A stretch of DNA of 64,000 bases from Skermanella stibiiresistens SB22. Lineage in GTDB: Bacteria; Pseudomonadota; Alphaproteobacteria; Azospirillales; Azospirillaceae. The notes below the pieces were generated by a model that was not told where the DNA came from, ran no database searches, and saw nothing but the letters and a program-made list of their open reading frames with translations. The stretch is from NCBI RefSeq assembly GCF_000576635.1, contig NZ_AVFL01000005.1, positions 124,001-188,000 on the forward strand, in the 5' to 3' direction. The position numbers were made by a program, and so were the translations under genes. Below, in pieces: positions 17,417 to 27,624 of the stretch; position 1 is the first letter of the stretch; the number at the start of each line of letters is the position of its first letter.

Positions 17417-17980
17417 ATGCTACCGTTCCTGAAATCCTGCGACACTTGGTTCCACCGGTGTCTCGCCGGGCTCTGCGCGCTCCTGGTGGCGGTCATGCTG
17501 GTCACGGTCGGGGCGCAGATCGTGATGCGCTACGCCTTGAACGCTCCGCTGGTCTGGTCCGAGGAGCTTGCCCGGTTCACGATGGTCTGGCTGGCGCTTC
17601 TCGCATCGGCCCTCGCGATGCGGCGGGCACAGCACATCGCCATGACCGGCCTGTATACCCTTCCCCCGTCCGTCGAACCGATCCTGAAGGCCCTGACCGC
17701 CCTGGCCACCATCCTGATCCTGGGCGTGCTGACCTACCACGGCTGGGAGCTGGCCGAGCGGACCATGCGCCAGCGGTCGCCAGCGCTGGGGCTGCCCATG
17801 GGCTACATGTACGCCGCCATCCCCATCGCGACTTTCCTGATGATGATCGGCCATGCGCTGGCCCTGATCACCCGGACCGAGCCGCCCTTGGTGGAACCAT
17901 CCCCCGACATCGCCGGCGACCAGCCCGGCACCCTGTCCAGCGCCTACCCCAGCGCCCATTACAACAAGGAGCCGATCTGA
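17417..17980 (+). CDS. TRAP transporter small permease (DctQ family)
   Basis: An inner-membrane protein of 187 residues with four predicted transmembrane segments (about residues 15-35, 48-66, 88-107 and 130-150) and the family-typical PLVWSEELARFTMVWLAL near residue 43. The ATG at 17417 has a GAGG site. Its stop codon shares its last base with the ATG of the large permease, so the two are translationally coupled. It forms the QM complex that imports the DctP-bound acid using the sodium or proton gradient. Confidence 0.9.
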   Translation: MLPFLKSCDTWFHRCLAGLCALLVAVMLVTVGAQIVMRYALNAPLVWSEELARFTMVWLALLASALAMRRAQHIAMTGLYTLPPSVEPILKALTALATILILGVLTYHGWELAERTMRQRSPALGLPMGYMYAAIPIATFLMMIGHALALITRTEPPLVEPSPDIAGDQPGTLSSAYPSAHYNKEPI

Positions 17981-19260
17981 TGCCGCTCGCGCTCGCCCTC
18001 GCATCCGGCGTCGCGCTCCTGATCCTGAGCGCGCCGATCGCCATCGCCTTGATGGCCACGACCATCGTCTTCCTGCTGCTCGACCCCCAGGTGCCCATGA
18101 CCGTGGTCGGTCAGAAGATCTTCGCCGCCATGGATTCGTTTCCCCTGATGGCGGTGCCGTTCTTCATCCTGGTCGGCCAAGTGATGAACAGCGGCGGCAT
18201 CACGGACCGGATCTTCGTGTTCGCGAGCAACCTTGTCGGGCATGTCAGGGGCGGGCTCGGGCATGTCAACATATTGTCGAGCGTGCTCATGTCCGGCATG
18301 TCGGGCTCGGCGGTGGCCGATGCCGCCGGCCTCGGGCAGGTCGAGATCAAGGCGATGGTCAAGCAGGGCTATGACCGGGAGTTCTCGGCGGCCGTGACGG
18401 CCGCCTCCGCCACTATCGGGCCGATCATCCCGCCGAGCATTCCGCTGGTGATCTACGGTTCCATCGCCGGCGTCTCGGTATCCCAGCTGCTCCTGGCCGG
18501 GTTGATCCCGGGGCTTCTGGTGGCGGTGGGACTCATCGTCGTGACCTACATCCTCTCCAAGCGACGCAACTATCCGGTCTCGCGCCGCGCCTCCCTGGCC
18601 GAGATCCGGACGAGCTTCGTCACGGCTTTCCCGGCCCTGATGACGCCGGTCGTGCTGGTCGCCGGAATCCTGTCCGGCATCTTCACGCCGACCGAGGCCT
18701 CGGCGGTCGCCGCCCTCTACAGCATCGCCATCGCCATGCTGGTCTATCGCGAGGTCGGCGTCGCGGAACTGGGCCGCATCCTGGTCGAGACCGCGCAGAT
18801 CACGGGAACCATCTTCTTCATCATCGGCGCCGCCGCCGTCCTCTCCTGGATCTTCACCTGGCTGAACATTCCCCAGCAACTGGCCGGCTTCATCTCGGGC
18901 TCGATCGAACAGCAATGGATCCTGCTGATCCTCATCAACCTGTTCCTGCTGCTCCTGGGATGCATCCTGGAGGTCAACGCGGCATTGATCCTCGCGACGC
19001 CACTGCTCATGCCGATGATCCAGACCGCCGGCATACACCCCGTGCATTTCGGCATCATCCTGGTCGTCAACCTGATGATCGGCCTCATCACGCCGCCCGT
19101 CGGGCTGAACATGTACATCGTGTCGGCGATCGCGCGGATCTCCATCCCGCAGTTCCTGCGCGGCATCGCCCCCTTCGCCGCCGTTCTCCTCGTGGTCCTG
19201 GCCTTGCTGACCTTCTGGCCCGCCCTGTCGCTCTGGCTCCCGCAGCTGGTGTTCGAGTGA
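17980..19260 (+). CDS. TRAP transporter large permease (DctM family)
   Basis: A 426-residue inner-membrane transporter subunit with many hydrophobic segments and the family motifs NILSSVLMSGMSGSAVADAAG (near residue 90) and PPSIPLVIYGSIAGVS (near residue 150). The start ATG overlaps the DctQ stop by one base. It completes the TRAP system and ends the plus-strand arm of the module. An inverted repeat, GTCGGCG/CGCCGAC, at 19318-19345 may act as a weak terminator. Confidence 0.93.
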   Translation: MPLALALASGVALLILSAPIAIALMATTIVFLLLDPQVPMTVVGQKIFAAMDSFPLMAVPFFILVGQVMNSGGITDRIFVFASNLVGHVRGGLGHVNILSSVLMSGMSGSAVADAAGLGQVEIKAMVKQGYDREFSAAVTAASATIGPIIPPSIPLVIYGSIAGVSVSQLLLAGLIPGLLVAVGLIVVTYILSKRRNYPVSRRASLAEIRTSFVTAFPALMTPVVLVAGILSGIFTPTEASAVAALYSIAIAMLVYREVGVAELGRILVETAQITGTIFFIIGAAAVLSWIFTWLNIPQQLAGFISGSIEQQWILLILINLFLLLLGCILEVNAALILATPLLMPMIQTAGIHPVHFGIILVVNLMIGLITPPVGLNMYIVSAIARISIPQFLRGIAPFAAVLLVVLALLTFWPALSLWLPQLVFE

Positions 19261-19317
19261 GATCCGCCGCCCGGTCAGCGTGTCGCGGGGGACGGTGAAG
19301 ACGGGGATGGTACCAGC

Positions 19318-19345
19318 GTCGGCGGCTTGATCAGGCGTCGCCGAC
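19318..19345. repeat. Inverted repeat after the TRAP operon
   Basis: GTCGGCG at 19318-19324 pairs with CGCCGAC at 19339-19345 around a 14-base loop. There is no U-tract; it is at best a weak terminator between the TRAP genes and the hydrolase gene. Confidence 0.3.
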
Positions 19346-19421
19346 GGCGTCCCGCGAAACCTGTTGCCCAACCGCCGTAACGGTGGCATTCGAAAGGCCG
19401 TAGCGTTACCGGAGAGCTCCC

Positions 19422-20492
19422 GTGCCTGACAAGTCGCTCCCGCCCGGCGGTCCCTCGTCCGATTGGGCGTCCGATCGGGCGCCCGATCCGGCCGAATTGG
19501 CGGCGGCGCCTCCCATGCTGGGCACGCCGGGGCCGGCGGTCGGATGGCTGACGATGCCGGATGGCGCCGTGATCCGGCACGCATGCTGGGAGCCCGCGGG
19601 AGCGTCGCCCAGCGCCACCCTGCTGATGTTGAACGGGCGGTCGGAGTTCATCGAGAAATACGATGAACTGGCGCGAAGCTGGACCGAGCGAGGGTTTCGG
19701 GTGGTCAGCTTCGATTGGCGGGGACAGGGGCTGTCGACCCGCTCGCTGCCGCCGCCGCGTCAACAGCGCCATTTCCTGACCGATTTCGCGGTGCTGGAGG
19801 AGGACTTGGAGTTCTTCCTGGAGAGGATCGTGATGCCGCTCCAGGTGGGGCCGCTGGTGCTGTACGCGCATTCCATGGGCGGCCACGTCGCGGCGCGCTA
19901 CCTGACGTCGGGGTGGCATCACTTCGCCGCCGCCGTGCTGTCGGCCCCGATGGTGGACATCGCCACGCGGGGCTTTCCGCGGCCGCTGGTCCGGGGTTTG
20001 GCGGCGGTGATGTCGTCGCTCGGGTTCGGCGGCGCCTACGCGCCGGGGCAAGGCGATTACGACGCCACGCGGCACGGTTTCGCCGGCAATCCGGTCTCCC
20101 ATGATCCCAGACGCTGGGCGGTGCATCACCAGTGGTTCCGCACATATCCGGAACTGCGGGTCGGCGGCGTCACCTGGGCGTGGCTGCGCGCGACCTTCCG
20201 CTCGATCGACCTGCTCAACCGCCCGGAGACCAGCGCCGCCGTCGAACTGCCCATGCTGTTGCTGAGTCCGTCGCTCGACCCGCTGGTTCCACCGGAGGCG
20301 CTGCGCGCCATGAGCCTCCGCTACCGCAATTGCCGGTTAGTCCGCTATCCCGACGCGCTGCACGAGATCCTGATGGAGGCGGAAGACATCCGGTCCCGCG
20401 CTTGGACCGATATCGACCGCTTCCTGGCGGAGACGCTGCCCGCCGAAGCGTCAGGCGGAGGGGTACTCGGCGATGCCGCCGTGGGCACCTGA
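19422..20492 (+). CDS. Alpha/beta hydrolase (lysophospholipase / monoacylglycerol lipase-like)
   Basis: A 356-residue serine hydrolase. The nucleophile elbow AHSMGGH places the catalytic Ser at residue 151. The acid is probably the Asp in [10 protein letters not shown] and the base the His in DALHEIL, in the usual order. FDWRGQGLS near residue 103 is typical of PldB-type lysophospholipases. The start is GTG with GGAG seven bases upstream. Its last 42 bases overlap the 3' end of pyrE on the opposite strand. Confidence 0.85.
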   Translation: MPDKSLPPGGPSSDWASDRAPDPAELAAAPPMLGTPGPAVGWLTMPDGAVIRHACWEPAGASPSATLLMLNGRSEFIEKYDELARSWTERGFRVVSFDWRGQGLSTRSLPPPRQQRHFLTDFAVLEEDLEFFLERIVMPLQVGPLVLYAHSMGGHVAARYLTSGWHHFAAAVLSAPMVDIATRGFPRPLVRGLAAVMSSLGFGGAYAPGQGDYDATRHGFAGNPVSHDPRRWAVHHQWFRTYPELRVGGVTWAWLRATFRSIDLLNRPETSAAVELPMLLLSPSLDPLVPPEALRAMSLRYRNCRLVRYPDALHEILMEAEDIRSRAWTDIDRFLAETLPAEASGGGVLGDAAVGT

Positions 20493-21152
20493 CCAGTCGA
20501 CCGGGTTGTTCAGGAACTTCTCGACTTGGTCGATCGTGCGCGTGTCGAAGTAGTTGTTCTCCTTCGCGACGCGCAGCACGTCCCACCAGGTCGCCAGCGC
20601 GTGTAGGCGCACGCCGATATTGGCCATGTTGGTGTGGCTCTGTGGGAAGATGCCGTAGTGGAAGACCACGAAGGTGTCGGACACGCGGGCCCCGGCGTCG
20701 CGCAGCGCCTGGACGAAGTTGATCTTGCTCTTGCCGTCGGTGGTCAGGTCCTCGACCAGCAGGGTGCGGGCGCCCTCGACCACGTCGCCCTCGATCTGCG
20801 CGTTGCGGCCGAAACCCTTGGGCTTCTTGCGGATGTACTGCATCGGCAGCGACAGCCGGTCGGCGATCCAGGCGGCGAAGGGGATGCCCGCCGTCTCGCC
20901 GCCCGCGACGATGTCGATCGACTCGAACCCGATCTCCCGCGCCAGCGTCGCCGTCGCGAAATCGACCACGGCGCTCCGGGCGCGCGGGTACGAGATGATC
21001 TTGCGGCAATCGATGTAGACCGGGCTGGCCCAGCCGGAGGTGAAGATGAACGGCTTGTCGCCGTTGAAGTGAACCGCCTTGATCTCGATCAGCATCTTGG
21101 CGGTGAGCGTCGCGATGAGGTCCGGATCGTGGGTTGTGCCGAGCGTGGTCAT
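20451..21152 (-). CDS. pyrE: Orotate phosphoribosyltransferase
   Basis: Converts orotate and PRPP to orotidine monophosphate in pyrimidine synthesis. The 233-residue product has the PRPP-binding loop [12 protein letters not shown] (near residues 128-139) and an [14 protein letters not shown] substrate region near residue 37. It lies 33 bases downstream of pyrC on the same strand, so the two pyrimidine genes probably form an operon. The C-terminus, ending AEYPSA, is encoded within the region overlapping the convergent hydrolase gene. Confidence 0.95.
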   Translation of the reverse strand: MTTLGTTHDPDLIATLTAKMLIEIKAVHFNGDKPFIFTSGWASPVYIDCRKIISYPRARSAVVDFATATLAREIGFESIDIVAGGETAGIPFAAWIADRLSLPMQYIRKKPKGFGRNAQIEGDVVEGARTLLVEDLTTDGKSKINFVQALRDAGARVSDTFVVFHYGIFPQSHTNMANIGVRLHALATWWDVLRVAKENNYFDTRTIDQVEKFLNNPVDWSGAHGGIAEYPSA

Positions 21153-21185
21153 GGGCGGGGTATCCAGGAGTTCGAGGGTCGGGGG

Positions 21186-22241
21186 TCAGGAGGTTTTCAG
21201 GCGCCAGTTCAGGGTCTCGCCGCTCTGGAACGGCAGGACGGCCTCGCCGTCCTCCGCCAGGACGATCTCCGGGACCGTGACGGGCGCGCGTTCCAGGGTG
21301 ATGGTGCCCTCGTTGGGTGCGAGGCCGTAGAAGCGCGGGCCGTTGAGGCTGGCGAAGGCCTCGAATTGGTCGAGCGCGCCGTCCTCTGCGAAGACCTGGG
21401 CGTAAACCTCCATCGCGGTCGGCGCCGTGAAGACACCGGCGCAGCCGCAGGCGCTCTCCTTGGCGGTAACCGCGTGCGGCGCGCTGTCGGTGCCGAGGAA
21501 GAAGGGGCCGGTGCCGGAGATGGCGGCGCGGCGAAGCGCCAGCCGGTGGCGCTCGCGCTTGGCGATCGGCAGGCAATACAGGTGCGGCCGGATGCCGCCG
21601 GCGAAGATGTGGCTCCGGTTGATCACCAAGTGATGGGCGGTGATCGTGGCTCCCAGACGGCCACTGGTGTCAGCCGCCACGAAGTCGGCGGCCTCCTCGG
21701 TCGTGATGTGCTCGAACACGACCTTCAGACCGGGGTGGCGGGCCAGCAGCGGCGACAGCACGCGCTCGATGAAGACGGCCTCGCGGTCGAAGATGTCGAC
21801 CTCGGGATCGGTCACCTCGCCATGGATCAGCAGCGGCATGCCGATCCGCTCCATCCGCTCCAGCACGCCTGCGACGTTACCCAGGTCGGTGACGCCATGG
21901 GCCGAGTTGGTCGTGGCGTGCGCCGGGTAGAGCTTGACGGCGGTGAAGACGCCTTCCTCGTGGCCGCGCGCGATCTCGTCGGCGTCGGCGCCATCGGTCA
22001 GGTAGCACGTCATCAGCGGCTGGAAGGTCGAGCCTTCCGGCAAGGCGTCGCGGATCGCGGCGGCGTAGCGCTTGGCCTGCTCCACCGTGGTGACCGGCGG
22101 CTTGAGGTTCGGCATGATGATGGCGCGACCGAACTGCGCCGCGGTGTAGGGCAGCACCGCCTTCAGCATCGCGCCCTCGCGCAGGTGCAGGTGCCAGTCG
22201 TCGGGACGGCGGATCGTCAGGCTGTTCGGCGTGTCGTGCAT
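21186..22241 (-). CDS. pyrC: Dihydroorotase (class II, PyrC type)
   Basis: Zinc amidohydrolase that cyclises carbamoyl aspartate to dihydroorotate. In the 351-residue product, metal ligands are in DWHLHLR (His17, His19), the carbamylated Lys is Lys103 in [10 protein letters not shown], and GTDSAPH carries the catalytic Asp near residue 252. ATG 22241 matches the usual N-terminus just before [12 protein letters not shown]; an in-frame start at 22313 would add 24 unlikely residues. It is divergent from hisS and upstream of pyrE. Confidence 0.95.
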   Translation of the reverse strand: MHDTPNSLTIRRPDDWHLHLREGAMLKAVLPYTAAQFGRAIIMPNLKPPVTTVEQAKRYAAAIRDALPEGSTFQPLMTCYLTDGADADEIARGHEEGVFTAVKLYPAHATTNSAHGVTDLGNVAGVLERMERIGMPLLIHGEVTDPEVDIFDREAVFIERVLSPLLARHPGLKVVFEHITTEEAADFVAADTSGRLGATITAHHLVINRSHIFAGGIRPHLYCLPIAKRERHRLALRRAAISGTGPFFLGTDSAPHAVTAKESACGCAGVFTAPTAMEVYAQVFAEDGALDQFEAFASLNGPRFYGLAPNEGTITLERAPVTVPEIVLAEDGEAVLPFQSGETLNWRLKTS

Positions 22242-22422
22242 CGCGTGCGGTCCGCTGGATGTGTGGTGATGTCGGCCTTGGGGCGTTTTAGAGGCTTTGC
22301 GCTCCCGGCTCAACCGGTATGGGCGGCGGGTCAGGTTTGCGCGCGCGCCGCGAAGCCGCTAGATTGGCGGCCCTCGTTGGAAAACCCGCCACAATTTACG
22401 CCCAGCCGCGAAGAAAACCGAC

Positions 22423-23772
22423 ATGAGCCTGATCCAAGCCAAGACACCGCCGGGCGTGATGGAACTGCTGCCCAAGGACCAGATCGCGTTCCAGCGCTTC
22501 CTGGACACCATCCGGCGCGGGTACGAGCGCTTCGGCTTCCTGCCGGTCGAGACTCCGGTGTTCGAGACCGTCGACGTGCTGCTGACCAAAACCGGCGGCG
22601 AGACCGAGAAGCAGGTCTATTTCGTCCAGTCCACCGGCGCGCTCCAGCAGGCCAAGGCTCCGGAACTGGCGCTGCGCTTCGACCTGACGGTGCCGCTGGC
22701 CCGCTATGTCGCCGAGCACGAGCACGATCTGGCCTTCCCGTTCCGGCGCTATCAGATGCAGCGGGTCTATCGCGGCGAGCGGGCCCAGAAGGGTCGGTTC
22801 CGCGAGTTCTACCAGTGCGATATCGACGTGATCGGCAAGGACAGTCTGCCGGTCGCCTATGACGCCGAGATGCCGGCGGTGATCTACCACGTCTTCCGCG
22901 AGCTGAACGTCGGCGGTTTCACCATCAACTTCAACAATCGCAAGATGCTGGCGGGATTGTTCGAGACCTTCTCGATCGACGACGGCGAGCGGCGGAAGCT
23001 GGCGCTGCGCGAGATCGACAAGCTGGACAAGATCGGTCCGGAGAAGGTGATCGAGAACCTGTGCGGCGGCGGGATCGCGCTGGACCGAGACTTGGCGACG
23101 CGCCTGCTCGCCGCCATCGGCCTGACCGGCACCAACGCCGAGATCATGGCGGCGCTCCACGCCATGGCCGGCAAGAGCGATCTGTTCGCCCAAGGCTTGG
23201 CGGAGCTGGAGGCGGTGCTGGCGGGCTTGGCGGCCCTGAAGGTCCCGGAGGAATTCTACAAGATCAACCCCGCCATCGCGCGCGGCTTGGATTACTACAC
23301 CGGCACGGTCTACGAGACGTTCCTGAACGACTTCCCCGGCATCGGCAGCGTCTGCTCGGGCGGCCGCTATGACAATCTGGCGAGCCACTACACCAAGTCG
23401 AAGCTGCCAGGCGTCGGCATCTCGATCGGCGCCACCCGGCTGTTCTACCAGTTGAGGGAAGCCGGCATCGTCAAGGGCGACAGCAGCACCAGCGCCGTGC
23501 TGGTGACCCAGCTGGACCCGGCACTGTCCGCCGACTATCTCGCCATCGCCGCCGAGTTGCGCGACGCCGGCATCAACACGGAAGTGCAGTTCGAGACCTC
23601 CAAGATCGCCAAGCAGCTGAAATACGCCGACCGCGCCGGCATCCGCTTCGCCGTGCTGATGGGCACCGACGAACAGGCGCGCGACACGGTGACGCTGAAA
23701 GACCTGGGCCGGAACGAACAGCACGACATTCCCCGGGGTGAACTGGCGGAGCGGGTGCGCGGCTTGATGTGA
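22423..23772 (+). CDS. hisS: Histidyl-tRNA synthetase
   Basis: Class II aminoacyl-tRNA synthetase charging tRNA-His, 449 residues. Motif 1 is around PVETPVFE, motif 2 in [29 protein letters not shown] (near residues 107-135), the histidine motif in [11 protein letters not shown] near residue 288, and the anticodon-binding domain follows from about residue 350. Length and domain order are normal. It is divergent from pyrC across about 180 bases without a recognisable feature. Confidence 0.96.
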   Translation: MSLIQAKTPPGVMELLPKDQIAFQRFLDTIRRGYERFGFLPVETPVFETVDVLLTKTGGETEKQVYFVQSTGALQQAKAPELALRFDLTVPLARYVAEHEHDLAFPFRRYQMQRVYRGERAQKGRFREFYQCDIDVIGKDSLPVAYDAEMPAVIYHVFRELNVGGFTINFNNRKMLAGLFETFSIDDGERRKLALREIDKLDKIGPEKVIENLCGGGIALDRDLATRLLAAIGLTGTNAEIMAALHAMAGKSDLFAQGLAELEAVLAGLAALKVPEEFYKINPAIARGLDYYTGTVYETFLNDFPGIGSVCSGGRYDNLASHYTKSKLPGVGISIGATRLFYQLREAGIVKGDSSTSAVLVTQLDPALSADYLAIAAELRDAGINTEVQFETSKIAKQLKYADRAGIRFAVLMGTDEQARDTVTLKDLGRNEQHDIPRGELAERVRGLM

Positions 23773-23810
23773 GCATCCGCGATATTGGCGCAACCTTAGC
23801 ACAACCTTAG

Positions 23811-23837
23811 GTCGGCTAAAGCGAAGTGGCAGCCGAC
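23811..23837. repeat. Hairpin repeat, copy 1 (REP-like)
   Basis: GTCGGCT and AGCCGAC arms around a short AAGCGAAGTGGC-type centre form a hairpin. A near-identical unit occurs 49 bases downstream. Just before it CAACCTTAG is repeated twice in tandem. It lies between hisS and the antitoxin gene and may serve as a 3'-end structure. Confidence 0.55.
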
Positions 23838-23859
23838 AAACAGGCGCCTCGGAAGTGGT

Positions 23860-23886
23860 GTCGGCAACAGCGAAGCGGTAGCCGAC
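23860..23886. repeat. Hairpin repeat, copy 2 (REP-like)
   Basis: Second 27-base unit with GTCGGC and GCCGAC arms and the same AGCGAAG core as copy 1, in direct orientation and abutting the stop codon of the antitoxin gene. Confidence 0.55.
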
Positions 23887-24276
23887 CTACAACTTAAGCG
23901 CGTCGACGTGGCGGCGGACCTCCAGCATGTGCGGGATGCCGCCTTCGATCATCGCCTCGACCGGGGACAGATTGTCGAACAACGGACCCGCGTTGCGGAG
24001 TTGGGGCCAGCGGTCCGCCATCGCTTGATCGAACAGCAGGTTGGGCCCCTTGAAGACGCCGATCAGCGCGAATGCCCTGGTCATTTGATCCTTGCTCAGC
24101 GTCTGGTTCCACTCGCCGCCCCGGATGAGATCCCAGGTGCTCGCCGACACCCCGAGCAGGGCGGCGGCCTCATACGCGGAAAGCATCCATACCTTGGCCA
24201 AGTTCACCATGGCCTCCAGAGCCGCGGGCGTGAGGCGCTCGCGATCCGCCTGCGATGAGGTATCAAGCACCATCAT
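23887..24276 (-). CDS. Xre/MbcA/ParS-type antitoxin-like protein, no toxin partner
   Basis: A 129-residue product with an N-terminal helix-turn-helix-like region (YEAAALLGVSASTWDLI near residues 34-50) and a C-terminal DUF2384 toxin-binding-like domain (FKGPNLLFDQAMADRWPQLRN followed by FDNLSPVEAMIEGG). Such proteins neutralise RES-domain toxins encoded immediately downstream. Here the downstream sequence holds only hairpin repeats and hisS, so it appears to be an orphan. Start ATG 24276 or 24273. A palindrome at 24316-24328 could be its own operator. Confidence 0.75.
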   Translation of the reverse strand: MMVLDTSSQADRERLTPAALEAMVNLAKVWMLSAYEAAALLGVSASTWDLIRGGEWNQTLSKDQMTRAFALIGVFKGPNLLFDQAMADRWPQLRNAGPLFDNLSPVEAMIEGGIPHMLEVRRHVDALKL

Positions 24277-24315
24277 TCGATACCGGTGGTCACCAGCCCA
24301 TAAGCGCTAAGTAAA

Positions 24316-24328
24316 GTGTACCGTACAC
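24316..24328. promoter_or_regulatory. Palindrome upstream of the antitoxin-like gene
   Basis: GTGTACCGTACAC is a perfect inverted repeat of GTGTAC/GTACAC about a single central base, located 40-52 bases upstream of the antitoxin-like start. Xre-type antitoxins usually autorepress through such sites, so it is a candidate operator. Confidence 0.4.
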
Positions 24329-24357
24329 GCTTGGCGGGTTTCATCCGCTCCCGTTTT

Positions 24358-24385
24358 CGTCATGACCGGACTTGATCCGGTCATC
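24358..24385. repeat. Dispersed intergenic palindromic repeat, forward copy
   Basis: The unit reads CGTCATGACCGGACTTGATC and continues to CGGTCATC; its core is an inverted repeat of GACCGGA and TCCGGTC. It closely resembles the short GTCATGCCCGGACTTGATCC-type repeats that are scattered in intergenic regions of alphaproteobacterial genomes (from general knowledge). A second, inverted copy lies 72 bases downstream. Confidence 0.6.
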
Positions 24386-24457
24386 TCCGGGCTTCGGATG
24401 AGGTGGTGAATTCAATCTAGAGTTTATATTCTACCATCCGATTTCCCGAAAACAGAT

Positions 24458-24485
24458 ACCCTGATCAAGTCCGGGTATGACGATG
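24458..24485. repeat. Dispersed intergenic repeat, inverted copy
   Basis: ACCCTGATCAAGTCCGGGTA followed by TGACGATG is the reverse-complement relative of the unit at 24358-24385. The two inverted copies could fold together. The 252-base gap between the antitoxin-like and ABC genes is otherwise empty and locally AT-richer (about 24415-24460). Confidence 0.6.
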
Positions 24486-24528
24486 TGGGAGACTTGACAC
24501 CCTGATCCACACCCCGACCCATCTAAAT

Positions 24529-25232
<704 letters not shown>

Positions 25233-25236
<4 letters not shown>

Positions 25237-26483
25237 GCGGCGCCCCGGATGATGTCGACCGGGTTGGCGCCCGCCGCGCGGCGCGCCGGTATCCAGGCAG
25301 CCACCACCGAGGCCGAGAGCGAGAACAACGCGCCGATCCAGTAGTGGGTCAGCGACCACGCCAGGAAGAAGCGGTCGTTGCGGACCGCGTTGCCGACATC
25401 GAATCGGATGGTCGAGAGCAAGGCCGTCAGGCCGAGGCCGATCATCCAGCCCAGCACGGCGCCGATCATCCCGATCATCAGCCCCTGCATCAGGAAGGTG
25501 CGGCGGATGTCGCGCTCGGTCAGGCCGATGCTCTTGAGGATCGCGATGTCGCGCGACTTCTCGTACACCACCGTCGAGATGATGTTGTAGATGCCAAAGG
25601 CCGCCACCACCATGATGGCGCCGACGGTCGAATACATGATCGAGTTCTGGATCTTGAAGACGCCAAAGACGCCCTCGTTGGCCTCCTGCCAGCTTTCGGA
25701 GCGGTAGCCGTACAGGGCCTCGATCCGGGCGGCGACCTCGCGTGCCGCGTCGACCTCGGTCAGACGGATGCGAAGCTGGTTGATCACGTTGGCGCGGGAT
25801 TGCAGGATCTGCGCCTTCTTCAGCAGGATATAGGCCTGACCCTCGTCCAGGCTGGAGACTCCGGTGCGGAACAGGCCAACGATCTTGACCCGCAGGATGA
25901 CCCCGGCGGGCGAGATCGCGTTGAGGCTGTCCCCCAGCTTGGCGCCCAGCTTGTTGGCTAGGCCCAGGCCCATGACGATGCCGGTCGCGGTGCTGGACAG
26001 ATCGGTCAGGCTGCCTTGGATCATGTCATCCTCCAACTGGGTGACATGGACCTCGCGCTCCGGGTCGATGCCGATCGCGACGACGCTCCGGTCGGTGCTG
26101 CCATAGCGGAGGATCACCGGACCGTCGAGCGACGGCGCCACCGAGAGCCCCGGCCAATCCGAGAGGTCTGACACCATGGTTCCGGCCTTGCGGATGCCCC
26201 GGACCTCCTCGCGCGGCTTCAATCCATGCAGCAGCACGGCACCGCCCTCGAACGCCATCGCCACCGGCTGGACCGCCGGCTCGCGGAACTGGTCGCGGAC
26301 GGTGATGTGGGGCGAGGCGTTGATCACCGTCTCGATGAAGTAGCCCTGGAAGCCCTGCATCAGCGCCGCCATGGCGATGAAGAACCCGACGCCCAGCGCC
26401 ACGCCGAGGACCGAGACGATGGTCTGCCGCTTGCGGCCCAGGATATGGGTCAGCGCCAGATCGAGCAGGAGGGGACGGGCCAT
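25233..26483 (-). CDS. ABC transporter permease (MacB/FtsX family)
   Basis: A 416-residue inner-membrane protein with the FtsX/MacB layout: one transmembrane segment near residues 20-40, a large periplasmic domain, and three more segments in the C-terminal third (starting near residues 285, 330 and 380). EKSRDIAILKSIGLTERDI near residue 310 is the typical coupling-helix region. It is coupled to the ATPase by a 4-base overlap and follows the HlyD-type adaptor by 26 bases. Substrate unknown. Confidence 0.87.
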
Positions 26484-26509
26484 GATGGCGCCTCACTCGC
26501 GACGGGGGT

Positions 26510-27520
26510 TCAGCGTTTCAGCCGGATGGCGGAACCGTCGGCCAGGGTGGGTGGCGGGTCCAGCACGACCGTCTCGCCGTCGGACAGGCCCTCCTTGATC
26601 TCCACCACGCCCTGCCCGACCACGCCGACGACCACGGGGCGCCGTTCCACGGACCCGTCCTTGACGACGAAGACATGCCCCGCCGTCAAGGCGGCCTGCG
26701 GCACCAGCAGCGCGCTTGGCTCCCGGCGCACCACGATGTTGGATTCGACGGTCATGCCGATCATCAGAGGCGTGTCGGGCGGCAGGCCGATCCGCACGCG
26801 ATAGCTCTTGTTGACCGGGTCGCCCTTGGGCGTGATGTCGGCCACGGCGCCCTCCAGGACACGGCCGGCGAAGGCGTCGGCCTTGATCAGGGCGGTCTGG
26901 CCGGGGGCGACCAGGGGGATGTCCTCCTCGTCGACCTCGGCCTCGATCCGCAGGGGGGATTGGCGGCCGATCCAGAACAGGATGTCGTCCGGCCGGGCGA
27001 TCTCGCCCAACTCGCCGTCCCGGCGCAACACCGTGCCATCCATCGGGGCTCTCAGAACGTGGTCCTCCACCCTTTGGCGCGCGGCGTTGATGCTGGCGAG
27101 CGCCTGATCCAACTGGCTGCGGGCGCGCTCTTCGACCTGGGATGTGGTGACGCCACGCCGCGCCAGTTCCGACACGCGGTCGAGTTCCGACTTCAGGAAC
27201 CGCGATTCCGCCTCCAGCTGCGCCACGGCGGCGCGGAGTTCCCGGTCGTCCAGCCGCATCAGGACTTGGCCGGCCTTGACCTCGTCGCCCTCGAAGGCGT
27301 CGAGGGAGGCGATTCGGCCGGTCGTCAACGGCTGGACCTTGGCCCACGACACCGGTTCCACCGTGCCGCTGGCATAGACGGCTTCGACCGCCGGTCCGCG
27401 CGTGACAGTTCCGACAGCCACCGCGGGGGTCCCGTAGAAGCGTTGGAAAAGGCCGAAGGCGAGGATCGCGCAGACCAGGAGGATGGTTGATATGATAAAT
27501 CCGCGCCTGATCCTGTGCAT
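26510..27520 (-). CDS. HlyD/MacA-type periplasmic adaptor subunit
   Basis: A 336-residue membrane-fusion protein: an N-terminal membrane anchor (about residues 8-28), a biotinyl-lipoyl-like hairpin (LTTGRIASLDAFEGDEVKAGQVLMRLDD), an alpha-helical coiled-coil hairpin near residues 80-140, and a beta-barrel domain. It links the inner-membrane permease to an outer-membrane exit and is the first gene of the unit. The ATG at 27520 has a close GGAG; an in-frame start at 27586 is possible. No outer-membrane TolC gene is adjacent. Confidence 0.85.
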   Translation of the reverse strand: MHRIRRGFIISTILLVCAILAFGLFQRFYGTPAVAVGTVTRGPAVEAVYASGTVEPVSWAKVQPLTTGRIASLDAFEGDEVKAGQVLMRLDDRELRAAVAQLEAESRFLKSELDRVSELARRGVTTSQVEERARSQLDQALASINAARQRVEDHVLRAPMDGTVLRRDGELGEIARPDDILFWIGRQSPLRIEAEVDEEDIPLVAPGQTALIKADAFAGRVLEGAVADITPKGDPVNKSYRVRIGLPPDTPLMIGMTVESNIVVRREPSALLVPQAALTAGHVFVVKDGSVERRPVVVGVVGQGVVEIKEGLSDGETVVLDPPPTLADGSAIRLKR

Positions 27521-27624
27521 CACTCCGCCAGTGTGGTCCTTGCCGTCCGCATCATCCCATATATGGGGCAAAGCCGCGTGGACCATGCAATGATCGATGT
27601 CAATCCATCAAGCTTGGCAAATCA

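Noticed and set aside
17959-19584. Long minus-strand frame opposite the TRAP large permease
   Set aside because: Low-complexity, highly charged translation characteristic of antisense reading of a membrane-protein gene.
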